Shown here: piece after piece, positions 53,446 to 64,000 of the stretch
Position numbering within the stretch: the stretch's first letter is position 1
Layout: each line of letters begins with the position of its first letter
DNA from: Microvelia longipes
Lineage: Eukaryota; Arthropoda; Insecta; Hemiptera; Veliidae
NCBI GenBank assembly: GCA_018340805.1
Contig: JACMZG010001914.1
Location: 48,797,104-48,861,103 of the forward strand
Direction: 5' to 3'
DNA length: 64,000 nucleotides
Made by a program: the position numbers and the translations under genes
The notes under the pieces: model-generated
The model's database searches: none
What the model was told of the DNA's origin: nothing
The model's input: only the letters and a program-made list of their open reading frames with translations

Positions 53446-53993
53446 CTTAGAATAATACTATATACTATAGATGGACCACAGGACCGTAAACACAATGTAA
53501 TTCCACTGATAACACGAAAGCCGGTTGACTGGTGCACCTAAGTAATGCTGCCAACTTGACAACAAAACATTATTTTAAATATTTGTCATAAATATCTATT
53601 AATGAAGAAAGATCGTAAAGAACAAATATAATAACTTAAAACACCTGCTGAGTATTTAATAAAACCTGTCTTAGATGGCAAAAGGGTGGCGGAATACAAG
53701 AATCTACATTTAGTTGACGAAGACTACATTTTATATATAATTTTAATAAATACGTTAAACTACAATTTAAAATGCTTTAAATATTGTAATGCACCGATAT
53801 TTATATTAGTATTTTATGAATAATCAATCATTGATTAATATTAGAACATAATAATTCAAAAACCGGAAGTATTGCTAAATTTTTTTTTTTAGAAAATTGT
53901 ATATTGTTAAGGTGGCAGCATTACTTAGGTCCACCAGTGAACCGGCTTTCGTGTCATCAGTAGTGCTCCTTCTATATATAGTATTATTCTAAG
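53446..53993. mobile_element. TIR element family A, copy 2 (8-bp TSD)
   Basis: A 548-bp copy of family A in the 5' UTR intron of lipocalin gene 5, with perfect duplication CTTTTAAA at 53438-53445 and 53994-54001. The target lies inside a minisatellite unit whose array continues directly on the right. Confidence 0.9.
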
Positions 53994-54000
53994 CTTTTAA

Positions 54001-54292
54001 ACTAGACGGTGCCGACTTTCAAACTTGACAGTGCTGACTTTTAAACTAAACAGTGCCAACTTTTAAACTTGACGTGCTGACTTTTAAACTAAACAGTGCT
54101 GACTTTTAAACTAAACAGTGCTGACTTTTAAACTAAACAGTGCCGACTTTTAAACTTGACAGTCCTGACTTTTAAACTAAACAGTGCCGACTTTTAAACT
54201 TGACGTGCTGACTTTCAAACTAAACAGTGCCGACTTTTAAACTTGACAGTGCTGATTTTTAAACTAGACTGTGCCGACTTTGAAACTTGAGA
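54001..54292. repeat. 22-bp minisatellite in gene 5 UTR intron
   Basis: Units ACAGTGCTGACTTTTAAACT plus two bases, with GCCGAC variants; interrupted at its left edge by a family A element. Confidence 0.85.
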
Positions 54293-54599
54293 CTTCGTCA
54301 TTAATGCCGATGGAACCTAACGAAGCTGGAAGACAGACAAAATAAGTTTCTCCAGAGACTGGCGTCTGACATCTATTACATCTCTCTCCTAGCATAAACT
54401 TCGCATTCGCAGGCACTATTACGAAGTTCAAATTTAAAAGTCTGGTTCATTAAAATATTAATATTAAGTGAACTGAGATCCTCCCCTATATTTTTGACAT
54501 CCACAGTTCACTAATAACATTTGTGGGTCAGGCAAATTTAACAAACAAAAACAGACAAGTGTAAACATAATTAAAATCTAAGACCTGTATTTAGGATCA

Positions 54600-54775
54600 T
54601 CAATAATTTTTTCTTGAATGTTCCTATGTCCTGCCTAGGTTATTCCTTGGTTTTTCCTATATCCTACCTAAATAGTTTTTAGGGTGTTCCTAAGGTTTTC
54701 CTATATCCTGCCTTCTTTGTTCCTTGGTTTTTCTTATGTCCTGCCTTCTGTGTTTGTAGGTTTTTCCTACCAGAT
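54600..54775. repeat. Degenerate tandem repeat
   Basis: Loose units containing TTCCTTGGTTTTTCCTA and ATCCTGCC in the 5' UTR intron of gene 5. Confidence 0.55.
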
Positions 54776-54906
54776 TTTCATTCAGTTATTTGATTTTCTT
54801 ACCATTTGTCCCTCATAAAAATGTAACATACAAGTCCGGGAAAGGTAGATTACCTTCGAGTTTTTGGTGAATTACGTTTATTTTATGTTCTAGGTATTCA
54901 AATACC

Positions 54907-57900
54907 ATGAAGGTTCAAATCTTAGCTGTTGTAGTGTTAGCCTGTGTGTCTGGCAGTTTGGCACAGATGCCTGGCTTTGGATCCTGCCCTGAAGTGACTG
55001 TCATGCAGAACTTCGAACCTGCAAAGGTATTAATAAATAAAAAATAAACAGTTAATTTTTGAACAATAAGCATACAAAAACTTAAAAAGTTGTCTAAGAT
55101 ATGAACAAAACAAATTAGAGGTAATCCATATCCATAGTTCTTTCCCATTACCAAGTATGAATATGTATCCATGTAAGGCAAAAACAGTGCCGCCATCTGA
55201 GGCCTAACTCTCTAAACTTGCCTTTTTCATTTGAAAAAAAACCTAGGGTGCTTTATCTAGGTACATATGCTTCTTGTTGCCACTCTTTAATATAATATAA
55301 AATACTTAGTGATATTTAATGTAACTATGAAGCTCTAAAAAGCTAGAAGTTCTTAAGATAACAGTCGTGAAACGTGAAGCATCATTTTAACCATAAGGTT
55401 GGTTAAAAGATGCAAAAGGAGGAGAATTTTGTGGTCTGACCAGCAAGATTTGAAGAAAACTCTAGTTAAAAGAAATTAAAATTATGGGTTATGTGAAGAC
55501 AGGAAATATCTTTTACCCACGACTTAAGTTGTAAATAAGGTTTTCATATTCGACCTAGCCCCGTACACGTGTTTTACGTCCCAAGGGACGCAAAACACAT
55601 ATTTACGCCCTAGGGACGTAAATAGAGTACAGTGGCTATATAGAGTCATCTATACCGAATAAAATCAAAGTCACAGAACGAATTCTAAATAATGTAAGGA
55701 ATGAAAAAGAGAATGGGTACAAAAAATTAAAAACCTCTACCCACAATCGTTATTAACGTCCCTTCAAATTGTAACTTCTCATTCCCATCATCATTAAGAA
55801 ATTTTAAAAATTAATAGTAATATATTTCACTTATTATCTAAGTCGTAGGTCAGGGATCGAAGAATTTTAGCTCTCGTATTATCTCCCTCAGCAAGGCCTC
55901 GGGAGTCAATTTGTGTTATCTTCCTCGGCAAAGCCTCTAGAGCTAACTTGCTTACCTCCCTCGGCCTTACGGCCTCGGGTAAATAACTTGTTACTTCCCT
56001 TATTACCCGTATTTTTATATTTACAGTACTTAGGCAAATGGTACGAAAATCAGAGGTACTTCACTACTTTTGAATTTGGTGGAAAATGTAACAACGCTGA
56101 ATACACTCTTAATGATGATGGATCCATCCACGTCTTCAACAAGGAAATCAGCTCTTAGTAAGAAATTTAATTAATTATTTAGAATTAGGTTCATCCTCCA
56201 TGATTGCATTTCGATATCCTGAGATAGAGTATGTTTGGGGTCATTAATTGGGACCATTAATTGAAAAGAAATTTGAGTGGCGAGTTGGGTGTACCTTGTA
56301 CCTAGTATATGGAATGGAAACCTCCATTGTGAATAGACCTATTGTGTACATTTAAAAAGGCTTTACTTATTTTACCAATTATTAGATTATTCCATTATTC
56401 CTATTATTGCCAAGTATCCATTATTCCTCTTATTTTAAACTCCTTGTTTTAGTCCTATGCGCAAATATGGTCTTGATTTTTTGCATGCACTTTAATAGGT
56501 ACTTAATATTTAGTGTTAACATGGGTTTTAACATATAGAAGGATGGCACGTATCATTCTATCTCTCAAGGAGAACAAACTCAAAGCGAGTGTGTTTATCT
56601 GTTGGAAACCCTATACGTATTTAATTGTTTAGCAACATGCCTACCCAACGCGTTATGACCCGTTGTCAACAGATTACGGAAGCTAAGCTGTATACATCCT
56701 GGTCAAAACTATGATGGTTGACCGCCAAGCCAATTTAGTCACGTGTAAGTAGTTTTTATGTGGTCTAGGAATATCACCCACAAACATCAATTTCTTTTTA
56801 AGATCAGACCATTTGGTATGAGACATGATCAGCTCCAGTATGAGGCCCAATCTTCACATTCATCCAAAGTAAATCCCTGCAAACAAATCCGTTTAATCGT
56901 GTGCGGAAAAAATATTTAACTGTGTTTTCACGAAGAAGAGTTGATTGATTGAGTTTTGGACAAAGACTGTCTCGAAGGAGCATGATCTCAAAATAACACT
57001 TAGAGACGCGAAAAATCAACCAAATTGAATCGAACTTTGATTACTGATCAATCCCAAATTTATACATTAGTTTCAAGATCAAGGTTTAATACCATGTTCT
57101 TAACACTTAACATATTCCTTTTGAAATAAAACAAAGTCTCTCCACTAATGATATATATTTTATATAGCTAGCTTTCAATCTTAACAGATCATCATAAGTG
57201 CCGTCGAGCAGCGAAGAAAAGAGTTAGGAGACAGCGGTTACAGTTTTGTCTAGAGGTTTGTAGCTGACAAATTTGTCAGCTACAAACCTCTGTTTTGTTT
57301 TAGTTTTGTCTAGAGGTTTTTAGCTGACAAATTTGTCAGCTGTAACCGCTGTCTCCTGACTCTTTTCTTCGCTGCTCACCGACACTGATGATGATCTGTT
57401 AAGATTGAAAGCTGCCTATGTCAAATATATATCATTAGTGAGACTCTGTTTTATTTCATTACTTGAAACTCCACAACTAATTTTTCCTTATTATTTTTCC
57501 TCTTATTTTATTCATTGTTTCAGCACTGGCAAATCAGACAACATAACTGGAAAGGCTGTCATTCCCAACATGCAGGAACCAGCTAAGCTTAGTGTTACCT
57601 TCCCCGGAACTTCTCGTAAGTTATTAATTACAACCGTAGAGTTATATTACTAGAGAGCATAGCATATCTCAATACATTGAGACACCTAAAACATCTTTTC
57701 AGGGCTCTGTGTAACCTCTTTGAAACCTCCTTTTCTAGTGAGTTAAGGTTATAATAAATCAATTGTTTTTAGCTTCCCGAACATTATCTGTGTTTAATAT
57801 GTATTTAAACGTTCTTTAATATATTATGTCACTGTAATTTTGTCCTGTTTATTTGATTATATTGAAAGTCGAAGGTGGTCAGGTTATTTTTTCGATGTTT

Positions 57901-59555
57901 CAAAATTCAAACAATAGGGCCCCTCCAGTAATAATATATCTATGCTTACAACGGGAAATTTAATCAATATCTATAGAAGTGAATCCTCCATCGCTAATCG
58001 CATTTCGGTATCGACATTTTTTAGTGAAACAGACCATTCAGAATAAAGTATAGTCGGTAAACTACTGTTGTAGCCAAGAACAACAACGATCTCAGAGATC
58101 TAACAGCAATAATCTCTATAAGTTTGACAATACCGGCCGTGAATTTAATGAATAGTATTTGGTGAATTGTGGATTTACTTAAATATTTTATTACAAATTA
58201 AATAATGAAAAAATAGCAAATTAAAAAAAAATTAGGCATTGTTATTAGGGTCATAAATGGTCACCACCCTTTATGGTGGACGTTGATGGTTTTTCTTAAA
58301 ATGTGTAGGACTAATTTTAGTCAAAATTTTAAACAATACATGACATCGGTTGGTGACAGAAACTCCATTTCGTGGGATATAAAGTAGCGTAACAAATTAA
58401 AAGTAACGATTTACATTCGTATCAATACATGACACGAATACAATCATGGCATCTATTTTATGTTACAGCTGCCCCATACTGGGTCATCGATACAGATTAC
58501 GATAACTACTCCGTTGTCTACACTTGCTACAAATATGGACTCATGAACTTCAGTAAGTATTCGTAGATTTGATTATCTCCCTATTTTAAAAAAAGTCAAC
58601 TTTACTCAAAGTAAAATTATAATAGAGTATAGTATAATATTTTAAACTCTTAATTTGTCAAGAGTTTAAAATATTGCTTTTACGTTTGACACCTGATCTA
58701 AATTCTGTGGTGTATCCTGAATATTTATGTATATCTATATCTACAGTATAGTCTATCTTTATCTACTGTATCAGTCTATTTATATTTACAGTAGAGTCAA
58801 TTAATATCAACAGTATAGCCAATTTATATCTACAGTATAGTCTATATATATCTACAGTATAGTCCATCTATATTTCTTTATGTATGTATATTCTTGGTAT
58901 ATAATATATTATACTATACGTCAATTGTTGCCATGCATAAAATTTTATAAAGGTAAAGAATAATTGTTCTGGAATCTATTATTTCGGACAAAAAAAGGTT
59001 AGTTCCGTAACCAGTTAACAGGAGCGCTAGTATGTAGTTTATTAGTTTCAATATGCCACTACTAGAATGCGCTCCTGATTTATTCAACTATTTTCTTTAT
59101 ATAATAATGACCAATTTCAAGTAGATACTCGTAACGTTATAATAGTAATAAAGAATGAAATTATTTAAAAATAATAACTTAAAAAATTAGCAAGAATTCA
59201 GAGATAATTTTTTAGTTGCCGCTAGGGACCAGCATTGATCTCACCCCTACTTTCTGTCTGACGCTCTTGTATAACTTCCGACATTCTACACCTGTTATTT
59301 TCTTTGCCCTCATCCAGAATGATCTAAAATTGTAATAACCCATCCAAAACATTTTAATTACAAGATGATAATAAGAAATTGTATTTTATATTAATTTTGC
59401 TGAATAATTTTGCAGAATTCTCCTGGATCTTGACAAGACAGCAACAACCTGAACTTACCACCATCAATAACGCCTACAGCGCCATTGATAAGCAAGGAAT
59501 CAACCGCCACATGTACCTTAAAGTCAACCAAGCTGGTTGCCCTGCTGGATTTTAA
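54907..59555 (+). CDS. Lipocalin gene 5 (ApoD/Lazarillo-like), complete
   Basis: Coding exons are 54907-55026, 56027-56157, 57524-57615, 58469-58552 and 59416-59555, giving 188 residues, phases 0-2-1-1. Signal peptide at 1-19, FGSCPEV in exon 1 (Glu where the paralogs have Asp), YLGKWYENQRYF in exon 2 (Asn for Ala after Glu), an Asn-Ile-Thr sequon in exon 3, TDYDNYSVVYTC in exon 4, and FSWILTRQQQPE in exon 5. It ends CPAGF. The intron between exons 2 and 3 contains a 338-bp foldback, and a family B element starts 20 bases after the exon 3 donor, so this gene tolerates inserts very near splice sites. It is the last of the tandem series and is convergent with the histone-like gene. Function by family: extracellular transport or storage of a small lipophilic molecule. 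Confidence 0.93.
57122..57459. repeat. 338-bp foldback with nested direct duplication
   Basis: Outer arms start TGAAATAAAACA and pair from 57122 inward to 57459, including TTCGCTGCT and CTGTCTCCT blocks. The centre holds two direct copies of TTTGTCTAGAGGTTTnTAGC, one of which is itself a palindrome about AAATTT. In intron 2 of lipocalin gene 5. Confidence 0.88.
57635..57944. mobile_element. TIR element family B, copy 3
   Basis: A 310-bp copy beginning 20 bases after the exon 3 donor of lipocalin gene 5. Flanks ATTACAAC and CTTACAAC match at seven of eight bases. Confidence 0.8.
58700..58880. repeat. Short degenerate minisatellite
   Basis: Seven imperfect units of about 20-24 bases containing ATCTACAGTATAGTC, in intron 4 of lipocalin gene 5. 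Confidence 0.7.
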
Positions 59556-59764
59556 GTTAACACTCGAGATTTTCCCCTGGAAATTTCGCTAGATTACAAC
59601 CATATCAAGACTTTGGATTCAAATTGATTCACTACACCTCCACAATACCTCTACGACTAATAAAATGTAATAGATTATGATAGATTGTAATGTTTTTGTA
59701 TAATAATTTTTATATAATCAATACAATTTTATTAATAGTAAAAATTCTTTATAATGTACTAAAT

Positions 59765-59770
59765 AATAAA
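59765..59770 (+). terminator. Poly(A) signal, lipocalin gene 5
   Basis: AATAAA 210 bases after the stop at 59555, preceded by a long A/T-rich 3' UTR. Confidence 0.55.
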
Positions 59771-59949
59771 CCCTTTATTACTTGCTGAGCTAGATACCTG
59801 CCAAGGACTGAAAACAAAAACCAAATTTGTTAGTTAGTTTTAACCAGAAAATGACGTGCTTGAGGTTAGCGGTAGTGTTGAGGGAGTGTAGGGGATCCAT
59901 TGGTATTGAAAAAATTATTATTATTATTACTATTATTCTTATTACTTAA

Positions 59950-60118
<169 letters not shown>

Positions 60119-60774
60119 TATATTTATTTATTTATTTATATTTTTGTGTGTGTATGTAAAATGTAATATGGTGCCATATTGTTAAGACTGATGTTATAAT
60201 TGAGCCCTGCTTCAGCTCAATCGAACAATCGCAAATGGCGCAAATGACATACACATGTAATTCCATATATGTATATATATATATATATGCTGCTAAGTTT
60301 CATTTTATTATCAGTATTAGTTTAATGAGTATCGATTGTCATAGTTCGGGCATTGGTAGACGTCACAAATAGATTCAGTCTGAATCGACGACCTGGGAGA
60401 TAAACTGTTCTCCTTCCAGATCCCCCTTACTTTACTCTTAAAGAACAATATTATTCATATAAACTGTGAACATATACCGAGCTGCGAACGCCGGGCCTCT
60501 GGTGTCGAAATCGACACCATATATACGATTAGGACCAGGGAGGCAGTGTCTAATGAGATACTAAATTATAAATGAAAAGTATCGAGGTACCCCGTACCAG
60601 ATATTTAATGTCGGTGCAGCTCAAATGTTGCATTCTGTAAATTACTATACAAACAGTCGATAATAAGTTCTTACGAGGTTATATTTATAAAAATTATATT
60701 ATGTATTTAATGGAATTATTTGTAAGTTTTATACTGTGAATTATTATTCTCTGGTTTTCAGATTTCTCGCTTAT

Positions 60775-60780
60775 TTTATT
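60775..60780 (-). terminator. Poly(A) signal, histone-like gene
   Basis: AATAAA on the minus strand only eight bases beyond the TAG, implying a very short 3' UTR. Confidence 0.45.
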
Positions 60781-60787
60781 TGATATC

Positions 60788-61357
60788 CTATTCTTTGCAC
60801 TTCATAAAATATGAAAAGTCACAACTCTTTTTTTTAAAACACTTAGGAAGCTTAGGACCTAAACTTTTCTTTCTCCTGCAAGACTTCCCTCGTTTTCTTT
60901 TTCTTTTCATGTCACAATTTTTCTTCCTTCTACATGCCCTTTTCTTGGGTTTACATGCTCGTTTCTTCGGTTTGCAAGACTTCCTCCTTTTTTTGAAACA
61001 TCGCATTTTGTTTTTCTTTCTGCACTTGTCTTGTTCCTCAATGAACATATCACGATCATAGAGTCCAAGGGAATAGACGTTCTGATTATTGCACTGAAGT
61101 AGACCGTCTTCTTTCGCATGCTTCAGCATTAAACTGACTTTAGATTGTACTTGATCTATAGTCGTGTTGTTTCTTTTAGCTATGTAATCACAGACTTGTA
61201 ATTCAGTAAACTTATCATCCAAAGCCATCCAAGCGTCAATTATAAGCTCTGGTACATCTACCTCTTTCCTAGGCTCTAGGAGACTGTCCCTACTTTTGAC
61301 TCGAGATATTCTATTCAAGTCCACCCTCATCGCATCTTCATTTATTCTTTCACCCAT
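60788..61357 (-). CDS. Linker-histone-like winged-helix protein with Cys/Lys/Arg-rich tail (candidate sperm chromatin protein)
   Basis: Intronless frame of 189 codons from an ATG at 61357 in a good context (G at -3, G at +4) to a TAG at 60788. The frame stays open for six more codons upstream, but these begin with TTG. Residues about 34-95 (from VDVPELIIDAW to QNVYSL) look like an H1/H5-type winged helix: helix, helix with DYIAKRNN, a long helix with VSLMLKHAKEDG, then a beta wing. This resembles the arthropod domain known as DUF4777, from memory only. Residues about 110-189 are a basic tail with ten cysteines and repeats of the type CKPKKRA. That layout is seen in sperm nuclear basic proteins such as fly Mst77F-like linker-histone derivatives, where cysteines crosslink DNA-packing proteins. 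An AATAAA sits eight bases past the stop. No neighbour links it to the lipocalins. Function is inferred from composition and domain shape. Confidence 0.72.
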   Translation of the reverse strand: MGERINEDAMRVDLNRISRVKSRDSLLEPRKEVDVPELIIDAWMALDDKFTELQVCDYIAKRNNTTIDQVQSKVSLMLKHAKEDGLLQCNNQNVYSLGLYDRDMFIEEQDKCRKKNKMRCFKKRRKSCKPKKRACKPKKRACRRKKNCDMKRKRKRGKSCRRKKSLGPKLPKCFKKKSCDFSYFMKCKE

Positions 61358-61619
61358 TTCTTTAAAAATAAGCAATCACTAAAATTTAAAAAAAAATAAT
61401 TATTTAATTTTGTTATAAATTTTGGTATAACATCTCTAATTTTTTTTTACAAATAAAATTTCCCTTCACTTTAAGCCAAAAAATGACAACTTTAAATATC
61501 CTTTGACTACTTCAACGTCAAATGTCATGTCACATAAAAATAAAAATAAAATTGCACAAATCTAATGGGAGTCAAATCATCTTTCAACATCCCTTAAATT
61601 TTTTTCAAATGACTTAAGT

Positions 61620-61982
61620 ATGTTTTAAAAAAAATGCGACAAATAATCCAATTGAATTGTAATTCAGTTCAAGTGTACCTCTACGTAATAAATAAGTACA
61701 CCGAGTCACGTTTTAATACAACAAGTATATCCATGATTTTTGTTGGATCATAAAAGTTAAGGAGCATACGACGTGGTTAGCGCCTGGATGGGTGACCGTT
61801 GGGAACTAAACGTACGTAATTACTGTCTGAGGACGAGCAAAGCGAGTCCGAAGATGTGTTGCAGTGTAAATTTAACGACTTGTATATTCTGAAGACGAGC
61901 GAACCGAGTCCGAAGTAGGGATAATGACTAAAGCGAATCCGATGTAATGAGCAAAAGTTCCGAGGTACCCCGTACCCGAATT
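61620..61982 (+). mobile_element. 5S-like dispersed element, 3' part
   Basis: Contains the 5S-like segment at 61755-61806 (GTTAGCGCC, then TGGATGGGTGACCGTTGGGAA) and the usual 3' end GAGGTACCCCGTACCCGA. The 5' 350 bases of the family are absent. Confidence 0.72.
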
Positions 61983-61989
61983 TTTGTGT

Positions 61990-62143
61990 TTTGATTTGTA
62001 GATTTAAGGATCTACGAAATTCGTTACTGTAATTTTGTACCGATTAATTGATTACATTTATAAGCGAGTGAGGACAATTTTTTTCAATATTTTAAAATTT
62101 AACCTATAGATAGGGCCTCTCTAGTTTTAATATCTCTATGCAC
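61990..62143. mobile_element. Family B fragment, right half
   Basis: Matches the right half of family B up to the terminal TATCTCTATG. The left half is missing, and the fragment directly abuts a 5S-like element. Confidence 0.6.
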
Positions 62144-62713
62144 AGTAGATTGTCCGACTAAGTGATGTGAGTCTAAAAACTTAATTCTTTAATTATTCTA
62201 TTTTTTTAATTACTCAAAGAGTGCGCTAAAACTTACTATACACTGAGCTTCAAGTAAGTGCAAATAATGCTGTGCCGTATAACAGATCTATAATTAAAAA
62301 TAAACTTACTAGACCAGAATTTATCACTTCTTATGAAAAAATATCTATCACACATTGTTCATCACTTCTTCATTGTGTGGGAAAAATTACAGAAATTCAG
62401 ATATATTGGTATCAAGTTGTCCAGAATATGACACAATTTTCAGAAATGATTCATATAATGGTTTGCTCCAATGTAACTTTGTACAGTAAACCGAAGAAGA
62501 AAAAAACAAATTGTAGTAATCAGATTACCATATCTGCCAGACGATTACCAAATAATTAATAAGGCAATTTTAAATCGAATTCCCAGTGGTCGACTTAGCG
62601 GGGGGGCTTTGGGGAAGGGGGCGATTTTTATAGCTTTAGTGATAAAATTAGTATCTACCAATTTTATAATCAGGGTGATGTATTTGACGTGTACCTCCCT
62701 GTACATGTCTAAC

Positions 62714-63253
62714 CTTAGAATAATACTATATATAGAAGGAGCACAGGACCGTAAACACAGTGTAATTCCACTGATAACACGAAAGCTGGTTGACTGGTGC
62801 ACTTAAGTAATGCTGCCAACCTGACAACATAACATTATTTTAAATATGTGTCATAAATATCTATTAATGATGAAAGGTCGTAAAGAACAAAATATTATAA
62901 CTTAATACACCTGCAGAGTATTTAATAATCCCGGTCTTAGATGGCAAAAGGGTGGCGGAATACAAGAATCTACATTTAGTTGACGAGGACTACTTTTTAA
63001 TATAATTCTAATAAATATGTTAAACTAAATTTAAAATGCTTTAAATATTGTAATGCACCGATATTTATATTAGTATTTTATGAATAATCAATCATTAATT
63101 AATAATAGAACATAATAACTCAGCAACCGGAAGTATTGCCAACTTTTTTTAGAAAATTGAATATTGTTAGGGTGGCAGCATTACTTAAGTGCACCAGTGA
63201 ACCGCCTTTCGTGTTATCAGTAGTGATCGTTCTATATATAGTATTACTCCAAG
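62714..63253. mobile_element. TIR element family A, copy 3 (8-bp TSD)
   Basis: A 540-bp copy with perfect duplication TGTCTAAC at 62706-62713 and 63254-63261. Its right terminus carries substitutions (ACTCCAAG for ATTCTAAG), so it is probably an older copy. Confidence 0.9.
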
Positions 63254-63261
63254 TGTCTAAC

Positions 63262-64000
63262 AGTACCACCGTATCAAAACAAAATAATAAATAATTAATT
63301 AAACGGTAACGTGATGGGAAAAAGCAACTACCAAAATAATAATTCAATTTTTTGAGTAAATAATAGCAATAAAAGATTAAGAGATTTATTTGTTTTTGGT
63401 TAAATTTGACGTAAATTAGATAAAAAAAATATGGGTGTTTTTTCCAAAATTTAATTAGACACGTAATGGTCCAAAAATGCAATTTAAATAAGCTATAATT
63501 TAATTTCTTTAAACATTCAAATAATAGACAGTCATTGTTTTACGATTAACCACGACCACTAATCCAAAATAATTGGACGGTTATATTATTAATAACAGTC
63601 ATCTAAGTCAAACTTTTAATTTGTTAACGAAAATGGGTAAATGATTATTATCATTATCATGATCCAAATCAAACAGTACTTAGTTTTTATTGTTGGAGTT
63701 ATTCATGTTACATAACCAACCTATTATTCTACATGAAAGCAAACATTGATTGATGGTCTAACATTTGTTTAGAATATCAATCAATGCTTTAAACATTTGT
63801 TTGAATTATTGAAAACAAACATTTATTGTACGAGTAAATAATTAATTTTATAAATTATGAAATGAGAATATATTTTTATTATATAATGAAATGAATCTGA
63901 TACAGGCTGCTAAATTTATAGTATAAATTTAGCTAAATTTAAAAAAAAATATAACATAAATTTAAAATTTTTATTACTCTTACGACAATTATTTAGATGA
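63262..64000. other. Right end of window, no gene seen
   Basis: A/T-rich sequence. A 120-codon minus-strand frame at 63120-63482 overlaps a family A element and shows no family signature. Confidence 0.5.

Noticed and set aside
60780..61119. Plus-strand Phe-rich frame and a second minus-strand frame over the histone-like gene
   Set aside because: Shadows of the Lys/Arg-rich coding sequence in other frames; the 189-codon frame has the domain and a good start.

Overview
This is a eukaryotic, AT-rich and very repeat-rich window, almost certainly from an arthropod. Secreted ApoD/Lazarillo-type lipocalin genes with GT-AG introns, TATA plus TCAGT core promoters, AATAAA poly(A) signals, and RTE, Ty3/gypsy, Penelope, hAT and SINE remnants all point that way. 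I cannot name the species. Open frames that look long in one exon are mostly shadows of tandem repeats; the real genes are split over short exons.

The gene content is a head-to-tail cluster of five lipocalin genes on the plus strand. Gene 1 (1-7759) has lost its 5' end to the window edge and is the most divergent, with a long charged C-terminal tail. Genes 2 (16466-19987), 3 (25489-30030), 4 (40095-43098) and 5 (54907-59555) are close paralogs of 188-189 residues. Each has five coding exons in intron phases 0-2-1-1, preceded by a short non-coding exon with its own TATA box and TCAGT initiator. All five keep the signal-peptide or core motifs, the G-x-W-Y motif, the TDY motif, a C-terminal W/R motif and four cysteines. 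They are expected to be secreted carriers of small hydrophobic ligands. Downstream and convergent is an intronless minus-strand gene (60788-61357) encoding a winged-helix, linker-histone-like domain followed by a Cys/Lys/Arg-rich tail, a candidate sperm chromatin protein.

The rest is repeats. Introns and spacers hold short TIR elements with 8-bp target-site duplications: family A (three copies), family B (three full copies), a 1.7-kb hAT-like element at 47482-49210, and two others. There is a dispersed 0.7-kb element carrying a 5S rRNA-like internal segment, several tRNA-derived SINEs, decayed RTE, gypsy and Penelope pol fragments, and large foldback sequences including a nearly perfect 290-bp hairpin inside an intron of gene 1. 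Many (TA)n tracts and at least nine minisatellites occur. The 30.6-36.3 kb spacer between genes 3 and 4 contains two abutting satellite arrays (35-bp and 41-bp units) separated by a small inverted-repeat element that may have seeded one of them.

No bacterial-type operon, CRISPR array or defence system is present. The observations I would follow first are the histone-like basic Cys-rich protein, the intronic hairpin, the 5S-derived repeat, and the element-seeded satellite pair.
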